From NCBI RefSeq assembly GCF_016863335.1, contig NZ_BOOR01000054.1:45044-109043 (forward strand): 64,000 nucleotides of DNA. Reading direction: 5' to 3'. Shown piece by piece: positions 7,149 through 14,615 of the stretch (positions are counted from its first letter, which is position 1; the number at the start of each line of letters is the position of its first letter). The position numbers were made by a program, and so were the translations under genes. Below the pieces are notes generated by a model. The model saw only the letters and a program-made list of their open reading frames with translations. It searched no databases and had not been told where the DNA came from. Source of the stretch: Planotetraspora thailandica (GTDB lineage: Bacteria; Actinomycetota; Actinomycetes; Streptosporangiales; Streptosporangiaceae).

Positions 7149-8413
7149 TCGAGCCCGAGCCCGAGACCACGATCGAGGACCTGCTGCGCGAGACGGCGCC
7201 GCAGGTCCTCGGTGCGGTGGTGCGGCGATACGGGCACTTCGACACGGCGGAGGACGCGGTGCAGGAGGCCCTGCTCGCGGCGGCCGTTCAATGGCCGCAG
7301 GACGGAGTGCCGGGCAACCCTCTGGGCTGGCTGATCACCGTCGCGTCCCGCAGGCTGACCGACCTGCTGCGCAGCAGGCAGGCCCGGGAACGCAGGGAGG
7401 ACGTCGTCGCCCGGTGGACGCCGGCCGAGCAGTGGCTCGCGCCCGCCGCCGACAGCCCGGTCTCCGATGCCGACGACACGCTCATCCTGCTGTTCATGTG
7501 CTGCCATCCGGCCCTGTCGCCCGCGTCCCAGATCGCGCTCACCCTGCGCGTGGTCGGCGGCCTGACCACGGCGGAGATCGCCAGGGCGTTCCTCGTGCCC
7601 GAGGCGACCATGACCCGGCGCATCACCCGGGCCAAGAAGACCGTCAAGGACAGCGGCATCCCGTTCGGAATGCCGCAGGGGCGGCAACGGGACGAACGGC
7701 TCCGCGCGGTGCTGCACGTGCTCTATCTGATCTTCAATGAGGGTTATGCCAGCACGTCGGGGTCGAACCTGCATCGCCCCGAACTGTCGGCCGAGGCGAT
7801 CCGGCTGACCCGGATCGTTCACCGGCTCATGCCCGGTGCCGGCGAGGTGGCCGGACTGCTCGCGCTCATGTTGCTCACCGACGCCCGCCGGCCCGCGCGC
7901 ACCGGTCCGGACGGCGGGCTCATCCCGATGGCCGAACAGGACCGCAGTCTCTGGAACGCCGAGCAGATCGCCGAGGGAGTCGCACTCGTCACCGACGCGC
8001 TTCCCCGGGGCAGGCCCGGGCCGTACCAGTTGCAGGCGGCGATCGCCGCCGTCCACGACGAGGCGCCGAGCGCGGAGCAGACCGACTGGCCGCAGATCAA
8101 GGCGTTGTACGAACTGCTCATGGGCATCGCGGGCAATCCCATGGTGGCGTTGAACCACGCCGTCGCGGTCGCCATGGCGGACGGCCCGCGCGCGGGTCTC
8201 GACCTGATCGGCGAGCTCGAGTCGGACACCAGGTTGGCCGAGGACCATCGGCTCCACGCCGTCCGGGCGCATCTGCTGGAGATGGCGGGTGACCTCGCGG
8301 GGGCGTACGCGGCTTATCAGGAGGCGGCCAGGAGGACGACCAACCTCCCCCAGCAGCGCTATCTCCACGCCAAAGCCACCCGCCTGACCGTCACCCCCAC
8401 CCTTTACCCGTGA
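7145..8413 (+). CDS. ECF-type RNA polymerase sigma factor with long C-terminal domain
   Basis: About 422 residues. Sigma region 2 reads LGAVVRRYGHFDTAEDAVQEALLAAAVQWP...GWLITVASRRLTDLLR. Region 4 is [42 protein letters not shown] long helical C-terminal domain (DUF6596-like, about residues 190-420) follows. It should direct RNA polymerase to a small regulon. No ATG or GTG exists between the YCII stop and region 2 in this frame. The only plausible start is CTG at 7145, overlapping the YCII stop, or else translation enters by frameshift from the YCII gene. The TGA stop codon is supplied by the first unit of the repeat array that follows. Confidence 0.85.
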   Translation: MIEPEPETTIEDLLRETAPQVLGAVVRRYGHFDTAEDAVQEALLAAAVQWPQDGVPGNPLGWLITVASRRLTDLLRSRQARERREDVVARWTPAEQWLAPAADSPVSDADDTLILLFMCCHPALSPASQIALTLRVVGGLTTAEIARAFLVPEATMTRRITRAKKTVKDSGIPFGMPQGRQRDERLRAVLHVLYLIFNEGYASTSGSNLHRPELSAEAIRLTRIVHRLMPGAGEVAGLLALMLLTDARRPARTGPDGGLIPMAEQDRSLWNAEQIAEGVALVTDALPRGRPGPYQLQAAIAAVHDEAPSAEQTDWPQIKALYELLMGIAGNPMVALNHAVAVAMADGPRAGLDLIGELESDTRLAEDHRLHAVRAHLLEMAGDLAGAYAAYQEAARRTTNLPQQRYLHAKATRLTVTPTLYP

Positions 8414-8783
8414 TCATGCAGAAGTTCGGCAGGACCCGGGCTGACCGGGCCCCCTCTGGCCGTGATCATGCAGAAGTTCGGTGGTATGCCGTGTGACCTG
8501 GGCTTTCGTTCATCGTGATCATGCAGAAGTTCGCGCGAAGCCTTGTCTGCCTGCGGAAACGCATTTCGTGATCATGCAACGCCCTTCGCCGATTGTGTGA
8601 CGGGGTCGTCACTGCATGATCACGAAACTTGTCTGCGCACGTCAGAGGGCGTTTCAGCGAAGATCTGCATGATCACGGATGGGGAACGCGCATGTCAGAG
8701 GGCGTTTCGGCGAACTTCTGCATGATCACGGGGCGGGTGTGCGCAGGTCAACCGGGCCTCTCTCGAACTTCTGCATGATCACG
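8409..8783. repeat. Helically phased array of eight 20-bp repeats, four forward and four inverted
   Basis: The unit is CGTGATCATGCAGAAGTTCG. Forward copies are at 8409-8428, 8461-8480 and 8514-8533 (all exact), with a degenerate one at 8567-8588. Inverted copies are at about 8605-8624 (only the TGCATGATCACG half conserved), 8658-8677 (three changes), 8711-8730 (exact) and 8764-8783 (exact). The TGATCA cores start at 8411, 8463, 8516, 8569, 8617, 8670, 8723 and 8776, giving steps of 52, 53, 53, 48, 53, 53 and 53 bp, close to five helical turns. Spacers are 32-33 bp; two of them share a 21-bp segment (8635-8655 and 8688-8708) differing at one position. The array fills the gap between two convergent genes and provides the sigma gene's stop codon. 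Function unknown; roles as protein-binding array, bidirectional terminator or RNA hairpin source are possible. Confidence 0.9.
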
Positions 8784-8822
8784 CCCAAAGACACACGCGC
8801 GCCCAAAGACATCAACAAGGGG

Positions 8823-9461
8823 TCAGGGGGTGTTGGCGTGGGCGGTTTGGAGGGCGGACAGGAAGAGTTCGACGGGCTGGGCGCCCGAGACGCCGTAGGC
8901 GCGGTCGAGCACGAAGAACGGCACGCCCGTCGCCCCGAGCGTCGCCGCCTCGCGGATGTCGGCCTCGACGTCCTTGGTGTAGTCGTCGCCTGCCAGCACC
9001 CGCCGCGCCTCGTCGGCGGGGACGCCGACCTCACCGCTCAGCCGTACGAGGGTTTCGGTGTCGTTGAGCGTCTCGCCTTCGATGAGCTGGGCGCGCATGA
9101 GCCGCTCGTGCATCTGCGGGCCGAGGCCGTGCGCCTTGGCGAGATGGGTCAGCCGGTGCGCGTCGAACGTGTTGACCATGACGGACTTCTCGAAGTCGTA
9201 CTCGAGGCCCTCCTCGGCGGCCAGCGCCTTCACGCGGTCGGTCATCGCGCGCACCTGCGAGGTCGACCCTCCGAACTTCTCTGACAAAGCCTCGAAAACG
9301 GGCTGGCTGACGCCCTTGGGATAGCTCGGGTCCAGCTGGAAGCTGCGCCACACCAACTCGACCTCGTCGGCGTGCTCGAACCCGGCGAGGGCCTTCTCCA
9401 GCCGCCGCTTGCCGATGTAGCACCACGGGCACACGACGTCGGACCACACTTCGACCTGCAC
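8823..9461 (-). CDS. DsbA-family oxidoreductase (FrnE-like)
   Basis: 212 residues with a thioredoxin fold interrupted by a helical insert. It starts MQVEVWSDVVCPWCYIGKRRLEKAL, so the redox motif CPWC is at residues 11-14. It ends with the cis-proline region GATGVPFFVLDRAYGVSGAQPVELFL. There is no signal peptide, so it is cytoplasmic, like the FrnE group found in polyketide clusters and stress responses (disulfide isomerase or 2-hydroxychromene-2-carboxylate isomerase relatives). The ATG at 9461 is the conserved start. A gene for a Cys-x5-Cys peptide lies 46 bp upstream on the same strand, a possible substrate. Confidence 0.9.
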   Translation of the reverse strand: MQVEVWSDVVCPWCYIGKRRLEKALAGFEHADEVELVWRSFQLDPSYPKGVSQPVFEALSEKFGGSTSQVRAMTDRVKALAAEEGLEYDFEKSVMVNTFDAHRLTHLAKAHGLGPQMHERLMRAQLIEGETLNDTETLVRLSGEVGVPADEARRVLAGDDYTKDVEADIREAATLGATGVPFFVLDRAYGVSGAQPVELFLSALQTAHANTP

Positions 9462-9507
9462 TGACTTCCCCTTGCTCAGAGATTGCTCAAAGAAACGGGT
9501 CTCGCGC

Positions 9508-9651
9508 CTACATGCACGTCCCGTCGACCGAGCACGTATCGGCGTTCTCCGTGTTCAGCACCACCAGACGGGGGACCGCCCGCACCGGTTCCGCGGCAGC
9601 GACGCTATGAGTGGCATCCTGCTGCGCGGACGGCTCCTGCAGGGTTTCCAT
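9508..9651 (-). CDS. 47-residue Cys-containing peptide, candidate RiPP-like precursor
   Basis: A short gene with an excellent ribosome binding site: AGGAGG lies 5-6 nt before the ATG at 9651. The product has a polar, Ala/Gln/Glu-rich N-terminal part (leader-like) followed by PRLVVLNTENADTCSVDGTCM at the very end, with two cysteines (C40, C46). The architecture of hydrophobic turn then short Cys/Ser/Thr/Asp-rich tail resembles ribosomally made, modified peptides, and SVDGxC is faintly like the mycofactocin precursor tail. No radical SAM, LanM or RRE gene is adjacent. The neighbours on the same strand are a DsbA/FrnE-like oxidoreductase (downstream) and a 2-hydroxyacid dehydrogenase (upstream). 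An ATG 7 codons earlier (9672) is possible but has a poorer site. Function unknown. Confidence 0.55.
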   Translation of the reverse strand: METLQEPSAQQDATHSVAAAEPVRAVPRLVVLNTENADTCSVDGTCM

Positions 9652-9715
9652 CGGCTCCTCCTGGTTGCTCATGTGCGCGTAACACCCGCCGTATCGCAAT
9701 AAATCCCGATTGGGG

Positions 9716-10663
9716 TCAGCGGCTGACGACATTCCGCATGGGGGTGCCCGCGAGGAACGCCCGGACGTTCTCCGCGATGAGCTCGTCGGCCCCGAGCGGT
9801 CGTCCTCCCGCCGCGTGCGGGCTGATGATGACGTCGGGTTCGTCCCACAAAGGGGAGTCGGCGGGCAGCGGCTCGGTCTCGAAGACATCGAGCGCGGCCC
9901 CGGCCAACCGGCCGCTCCTGATGGCGGACACCAGGGCGTCGGCGTCGACGGTGGCACCACGTCCCACGTTGACCAGCCAGGCGTGGGGCGGCAGCAGCGC
10001 GAGCAGCCGGGCGTCGAGCGCGTGGCGGGTGTCGCTCGTCGCAGGCAGGATCATGATCAGCAGATCGGCCGCAGGCAGCGCGGCGGGTAGCTCTTCCTCG
10101 GTGATCACCGGGTAGCCCTCACGCGTCCCCGCGGTGCGGGCCACCCCGGTGACCCGGGCGCCGAGCGCGGTCAGCAGCGGCGCGAGTTCACCGGCGATCG
10201 AGCCGAATCCCCAGATCAGCACCTCGGCGTCCCGGAGCGTGCGGAACTCCCCAGCCGTGGTGATCGGCTGCACGCCGCCGAACTCGCCCGCCCAGCGACG
10301 GCCGATCTGGGCCCGGGTCAGGCGGTGCAGCCGGCGTGCGGCGGCCAGCACGAGCGCGAGCGTGTGCTCGGCGACCGGGCGGTCGTGGAGCGAGCGTCCC
10401 GAGGTGATGACGACATCGGGCGCGAACCCGGCCGCCACCACTTGGTCGGGGCCTGCGGCCAGCGACTGCACCCAGCGCACCGCGGTGAGCCTCTTCGCCG
10501 CGTCCGCCAGCTGGTCCGTCGGGTTCCCCCAGGTCACGAGGATGTCGGCGTCCGTGGCGTGCCCGGGGATCGGCTCGTCGGGGGAGTACTGGACGGCGGT
10601 GACGCCCTCAGGCAGAGACGGGTCCAGCGGGATGCTGGTCGGCAGCAGGATCTTCAGGCTCAT
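9716..10663 (-). CDS. D-isomer-specific 2-hydroxyacid dehydrogenase
   Basis: 315-residue NAD(P)-dependent dehydrogenase. The nucleotide-binding domain shows VLIWGFGSIAGELAPLLTALGARVTGVART (GxGxxG variant GFGSIAG). The catalytic Arg-Glu-His set is seen as LVNVGRGATVDADAL, ALDVFETEPLP and ISPHAAGG. The family reduces 2-keto acids or oxidises D-2-hydroxyacids; the specific substrate cannot be told. The ATG at 10663 starts the catalytic domain. It is encoded upstream of the small Cys peptide on the same strand and is divergent from the sugar-catabolic operon at 10985. Confidence 0.88.
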   Translation of the reverse strand: MSLKILLPTSIPLDPSLPEGVTAVQYSPDEPIPGHATDADILVTWGNPTDQLADAAKRLTAVRWVQSLAAGPDQVVAAGFAPDVVITSGRSLHDRPVAEHTLALVLAAARRLHRLTRAQIGRRWAGEFGGVQPITTAGEFRTLRDAEVLIWGFGSIAGELAPLLTALGARVTGVARTAGTREGYPVITEEELPAALPAADLLIMILPATSDTRHALDARLLALLPPHAWLVNVGRGATVDADALVSAIRSGRLAGAALDVFETEPLPADSPLWDEPDVIISPHAAGGRPLGADELIAENVRAFLAGTPMRNVVSR

Positions 10664-10984
10664 CGGGCTCCTCGTCGGCGTCCGGACGGGTGGTGGAGAT
10701 CTTACAGAGTGGCCGTGCGCAGCCGAGTTTCGAGGTGGTCGCCTGCCGAGTCGTACGGATGACCCGCCGGCGCGAACCCGCACGTCACCATATGTACTCG
10801 CTCTGCCGGGACGTTGAGACATCGGCGGTCATGTCATCGAAAATCATGTTGACATGTCACATGTGAGTTCCGAAACCATTGACGACATATGTTCGTAACA
10901 CCTAGCGTTTGGGGCATTCGAGTTCAGGCCTAAGCAGAGGGTCACCCGCCCGACCGCGGCGGCCGCCGAGACGGTTGGGGTCGA
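10664..10984. promoter_or_regulatory. Divergent promoter region of the sugar-acid operon
   Basis: 321-bp gap between divergent genes. The half nearest the plus-strand operon has a TTGACA at 10849-10854 and a second TTGACG at 10879-10884 with TAGCGT 18 bp further (10903-10908), a plausible -35/-10 pair. The first lies inside overlapping palindromes (10850-10866). The half near 10664 has no clear motif. Confidence 0.5.
10850..10866. promoter_or_regulatory. Overlapping palindromic operators TGACATGTCA / TCACATGTGA
   Basis: Two perfect 10-bp palindromes share three bases. CATGT also recurs twice just upstream (10830-10850), and a further symmetric ACATATGT is at 10885-10892, between the likely -35 and -10. 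Such dense symmetry upstream of the operon suggests binding by its internal LacI regulator; that link is inferred. Confidence 0.5.
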
Positions 10985-12091
10985 ATGAAAGCCGCTCTGC
11001 TGGAAAATGTCGGAACTCCCCTTGTCGTCCGCGAGCTGACGCTCGACGAGCCGCACGAGGGTGAGGTGCTCGTCAGGGTCGAGGCGGCCGGCGTGTGCCA
11101 CAGCGACCAGCACTATCTCGCCGGGGACCTGCGATGCCCGCTCCCGGTAGTGCCCGGCCACGAGGGCGCGGGCGTGGTCGAGGCCGTCGGCCCCGGCGTC
11201 ACCCGTGTCGCCCCGGGAGACCGGGTCTGCCTCATGTGGCGGCCCCGCTGCGGCCAGTGCAGGAACTGCCTGGTCGGACGGCCCGCACTGTGCGAGGCGG
11301 CGGGCATCCAGGCGAGTTCGGGCGGCCTGCTCGACGGCACCAGCCGCCTGAGCTCCGCCGGTGCGAAGGTGCACCACCTGCTGGGCGTGTCCTGCTTCGC
11401 CGAATACAGCGTCGTCTCCGAGCGCGCCGTCGTGCCGGTGCCGGAGGGGGTGCCCGCCGAGATCGCCGCCATCGCCGGCTGCGCGGTCATCACCGGCGTC
11501 GGCGCCGTACTGAACGCGATCGGCCGGTGCGCGGGCGACGGCATCGTCATCTTCGGGGCCGGCGGCGTCGGCCTGTCGAGCGTGCTCGGCGCGGTGCTGG
11601 CCGGGGCCAACCCCATCGTCGCCGTCGACGTCGTGCCCGAACGCCTCGAAATGGCGGCGAGCCTCGGCGCCACGCACACGGTGAACGCCGCCCGCGACGA
11701 CGTGGCCGACGCGCTGCACACCATCCGCCCCGGGGGAATGGAGTGGGCGATCGAGGCCATCGGACGGCCCGCCACGCTCGAGACGGCCGTCGACGTGCTG
11801 CGCCCGGGCGGCACGCTCGTGGCGGTCGGCCTCGGCGCGGTCGGCACCACGTTCTCCGTGCCGATCAACGTGCTCGTCCAGCGGGAGAAGCGGGTGGTCG
11901 GCAGCCTGTACGGCTCGGCCAACCCGCTCGTCGACCTGCCGCGGCTGTTCGAGCTCTATCTCGCCGGGCGGCTGCCGCTGGACGCTCTCGTCGGGCGGCG
12001 CTACACCCTCGACCACATCAACGAGGCCTTCGCCGACCTCACCAGCGGATCGGTCGGCCGGGGCGTGGTTCTCCCATGGGAGTCGCAGTGA
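10985..12091 (+). CDS. Zinc-dependent alcohol dehydrogenase (MDR family)
   Basis: 368-residue medium-chain dehydrogenase. The catalytic zinc ligands are visible as AGVCHSDQHYL and PVVPGHEGAGVV. The structural zinc loop is RCGQCRNCLVGRPALC with its four cysteines. The NAD-binding motif is IVIFGAGGVGLSSVLGAVLAGA. It oxidises an alcohol or sugar-derived alcohol, or reduces an aldehyde, in the cytoplasm. It is the first gene of the sugar-acid operon and overlaps the SDR by 4 bp (GTGA). A role in oxidising a sugar or glycolaldehyde-type intermediate is inferred from its place only. Confidence 0.9.
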   Translation: MKAALLENVGTPLVVRELTLDEPHEGEVLVRVEAAGVCHSDQHYLAGDLRCPLPVVPGHEGAGVVEAVGPGVTRVAPGDRVCLMWRPRCGQCRNCLVGRPALCEAAGIQASSGGLLDGTSRLSSAGAKVHHLLGVSCFAEYSVVSERAVVPVPEGVPAEIAAIAGCAVITGVGAVLNAIGRCAGDGIVIFGAGGVGLSSVLGAVLAGANPIVAVDVVPERLEMAASLGATHTVNAARDDVADALHTIRPGGMEWAIEAIGRPATLETAVDVLRPGGTLVAVGLGAVGTTFSVPINVLVQREKRVVGSLYGSANPLVDLPRLFELYLAGRLPLDALVGRRYTLDHINEAFADLTSGSVGRGVVLPWESQ

Positions 12092-12873
12092 CCATCGCAC
12101 ATGACGAGCTTCGCTACGCCACGTATCCGAGCCTGCGCGACCGGGTCGCCTTCGTCAGCGGAGGATCGACCGGCCTCGGTTCGGAGTTCGTCGCCGCGCT
12201 CGCGGCCCAGGGCGTCCGCGTCGGGTTCGCCGACATCGACGTCGCCGGGGCGGGGCGGCTGCTGGACCGGCTGAGCCGTACGGACTGTCCCGAGCCGGTG
12301 TTCGTCGAGGCCGACGTGCGCGACGTCGGCCAGGTGCGGGCGGCCGTCGCCGAGGTGACGGACAGGCTCGGGCCGATCTCGATCCTCGTCAACAACGCGG
12401 CCAGCGACGAGCGCCACGACTCGGCGACGGTCGACGAGGCGTACTGGGACAACGCGATCGCGGTGAACCTGAAGCACCACTTCTTCGCGATCCAGGCGGT
12501 CGTCCCCGGCATGCGTGAGCTCGGGGGCGGATCGATCATCAATCTGGGGTCGATCAGCGCCCACGCCGACTTCACCGGCCTCCCGGCGTACGTGACGGCC
12601 AAGGCGGGCATCGAGGGCCTCACCCGCACGCTGGCCCGCGAACTCGGGCCGGACCGCATCCGCGTCAACTGCGTCATCCCGGGCTGGGTCTTCACCGAGC
12701 GGCAGCTCGCACAGCTGGTCACGCCCGAGACGCTGGAGAAACTCGGCCAGGTGCAGTCGCTGAAGGACAACATCATGCCGGTCGACGTCGCGCGGCTGGT
12801 CTTGTGGCTGGCGGCCGATGACAGCACGATGTGCACCGGCCAGAAGTGGATCGTCGACGGAGGGTGGATGTGA
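12088..12873 (+). CDS. Short-chain dehydrogenase/reductase, probable sugar 1-dehydrogenase
   Basis: 261-residue SDR. It has the cofactor motif VSGGSTGLGSE (TGxxxGxG type), the NNA motif ILVNNAASDERHD, the catalytic S in SISAHADF and the YxxxK pair in YVTAK. The C-terminus TGQKWIVDGGWM is typical. In Weimberg-type operons an SDR oxidises the aldose at C1, so that is the likely job. GTG 12088 is chosen over ATG 12076 because GGGAG sits 5 nt before it and it overlaps the previous stop. The next gene starts within its last codons, so translation is tightly coupled. Confidence 0.88.
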   Translation: MTIAHDELRYATYPSLRDRVAFVSGGSTGLGSEFVAALAAQGVRVGFADIDVAGAGRLLDRLSRTDCPEPVFVEADVRDVGQVRAAVAEVTDRLGPISILVNNAASDERHDSATVDEAYWDNAIAVNLKHHFFAIQAVVPGMRELGGGSIINLGSISAHADFTGLPAYVTAKAGIEGLTRTLARELGPDRIRVNCVIPGWVFTERQLAQLVTPETLEKLGQVQSLKDNIMPVDVARLVLWLAADDSTMCTGQKWIVDGGWM

Positions 12874-14615
12874 ACGACACGACAGGGCCGGCACAGGGCA
12901 AGAGGCGCAGCGCGCACTGGTTCGCCGCCGAGGGACGCTCGGGCATGCTGTACCGCTCCTGGATGCGCAACCAGGGGTTCGGCCCGGAGGTGTTCGACGG
13001 CCGGCCGGTCATCGGCATCGCCACCACCTGGTCGGAGCTGGCTCCGTGCAACTCCCACCTGGACCGGGTGGCAGACGCGGTGAAGCGCGGCGTCTGGCAG
13101 GCCGGCGGCTTCCCGCTGGTGTTTCCCGTGCCGGCGACCGGCGAGACGCTGATGCGCCCCACCGCGATGCTGTACCGCAACATGCTCGCCATGGCGGCCG
13201 AAGAGCTCATCAGGGCCAACCCGCTGGACGGCGTGGTGCTGCTCTCCGGCTGCGACAAGACGACGCCCGGGCTGCTCATGGGGGCGGCCAGCGTGGACCT
13301 CCCGGCGGTGATGGTGACCGGGGGCCCGATGCTCAACGGCAAGTTCCAGGGCCGCGACGTCGGCTCGGGCACCCACGTGTGGAAGTTCGAGGCGGAGATC
13401 AAGGCCGGGCGTATGACGGTCGAGGAGGGCTACGCCGCCGAGGGCTGCATGGCCCGCTCGAACGGGCACTGCATGACGATGGGCACCGCCTCGACGATGG
13501 CGTGCATGGCCGAGGCGCTCGGCATGCAGCTGCCCGGGTCGGCGACCTGGCCCGCGGTCGACATGCGGCGGCTGGAGGTCGCCCAGCAGGCCGGGCAGCG
13601 GATCGTCGACATGGTCGAGCGGGATCTGCGGCCGAGCACGATCCTCACCCGTGAGGCGTTCGAGAACGCGATCAGGACCAACGCCGCCATCGGCGGGTCG
13701 ACCAACGCGATCATCCATCTGACCGCACTGGCGGGCCGCCTCGGCGTCGACCTGTCGCTCGACGACTTCGACGCCCTCGCCCGCGACGTGCCGACCGTCG
13801 TCGACCTCATGCCGTCCGGCCGGTTCCTGATGGAGGACTTCTGCTACGCGGGCGGCCTGCCCGCCGTGATGCGCCAGCTCGACGAGGCCGGTCTGCTGCA
13901 CCCGGACGCGGTCACCGTCAGCGGCGCGACCATCCGGGAGAACGTGGCGGACGCGCCCTGCTGGAACACCGAGGTGATCCGCCCGCTGGCCGAGCCGCTG
14001 CAGCCCGCCGGCACCGGCACCGCGATCCTGCGCGGCAACCTCGCCCCGAACGGCGCGGTCATCAAGCAGTCGGCCGCGTCGCCGTCCCTGATGCGCCACG
14101 TGGGCAGGGCGCTGGTGTTCGACTCGCCGGAGGCCTACCACGCGGTGTGCGACGACGACGACCTCGACGTTACGCCCGACGACGTGCTGGTCATCCGGGG
14201 CGCGGGGCCGAAGGGCTACCCGGGCATGCCGGAGGTGGCCAACGTGCCGCTGCCCGCGAAGCTGCTGCGCGCCGGGGTGAGCGACATGGTGCGCGTCAGC
14301 GACGGGCGCATGAGCGGCACAGGGTTCGGCACCGTCGTGCTGCACGTCTCGCCGGAGGCCGCGGTCGGCGGCCCGCTCGCGCTGGTGCGCACCGGTGACC
14401 GCATCGAGCTCGACGTGCCGGCCAGGCGGCTGACCCTGCACGTCGGCGACGAGGAGCTCGAACGGCGGAAGGCCGAGTGGCGGGCTCCCGCCGCCGAGGA
14501 CGAGGGAGGCTACCGCTGGCTCTACCGTGAGCACGTGCTGCAGGCCGACCACGGAGCCGACTTCGACTTCCTGCGCGGCGGACGAGGAAGCGAGGTGCCG
14601 CGTGACTCCCACTGA
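12870..14615 (+). CDS. IlvD/Edd-family sugar-acid dehydratase
   Basis: 581 residues, as usual for the IlvD/Edd family of Fe-S dehydratases. Cluster or active-site cysteines occur in LAPCNSHLD, LLSGCDKTTPG and NGHCMTMGTAS, and the C-terminal SDGRMSGTGFG motif is intact. The neighbourhood (FAH-family dehydratase, ketoglutarate semialdehyde dehydrogenase, SMP-30 lactonase) argues for a sugar-acid such as D-xylonate or L-arabinonate as substrate, giving the 2-keto-3-deoxy acid, rather than branched-chain amino acid synthesis. The GTG at 12870 overlaps the SDR stop and follows GGAGGG. It is a xylD-like gene, but the exact sugar is not proven. Confidence 0.88.
   Translation: MNDTTGPAQGKRRSAHWFAAEGRSGMLYRSWMRNQGFGPEVFDGRPVIGIATTWSELAPCNSHLDRVADAVKRGVWQAGGFPLVFPVPATGETLMRPTAMLYRNMLAMAAEELIRANPLDGVVLLSGCDKTTPGLLMGAASVDLPAVMVTGGPMLNGKFQGRDVGSGTHVWKFEAEIKAGRMTVEEGYAAEGCMARSNGHCMTMGTASTMACMAEALGMQLPGSATWPAVDMRRLEVAQQAGQRIVDMVERDLRPSTILTREAFENAIRTNAAIGGSTNAIIHLTALAGRLGVDLSLDDFDALARDVPTVVDLMPSGRFLMEDFCYAGGLPAVMRQLDEAGLLHPDAVTVSGATIRENVADAPCWNTEVIRPLAEPLQPAGTGTAILRGNLAPNGAVIKQSAASPSLMRHVGRALVFDSPEAYHAVCDDDDLDVTPDDVLVIRGAGPKGYPGMPEVANVPLPAKLLRAGVSDMVRVSDGRMSGTGFGTVVLHVSPEAAVGGPLALVRTGDRIELDVPARRLTLHVGDEELERRKAEWRAPAAEDEGGYRWLYREHVLQADHGADFDFLRGGRGSEVPRDSH

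Noticed and set aside
7213..8413. Downstream GTG as the start of the first sigma factor
   Set aside because: It would remove the first helix of sigma region 2 (the DLLRETAPQVLGAVVRRYG part is conserved); kept only as a note.
8409..8783. CRISPR array
   Set aside because: 20-bp units with 32-33 bp spacers look superficially similar, but orientation flips in the middle, two spacers share a 21-bp block, and no cas genes are present.
8543..9284. Plus-strand genes over the repeat array and the dsbA-like gene
   Set aside because: They consist of repeat sequence and of antisense of the DsbA-family gene; low-complexity composition and no ribosome site.
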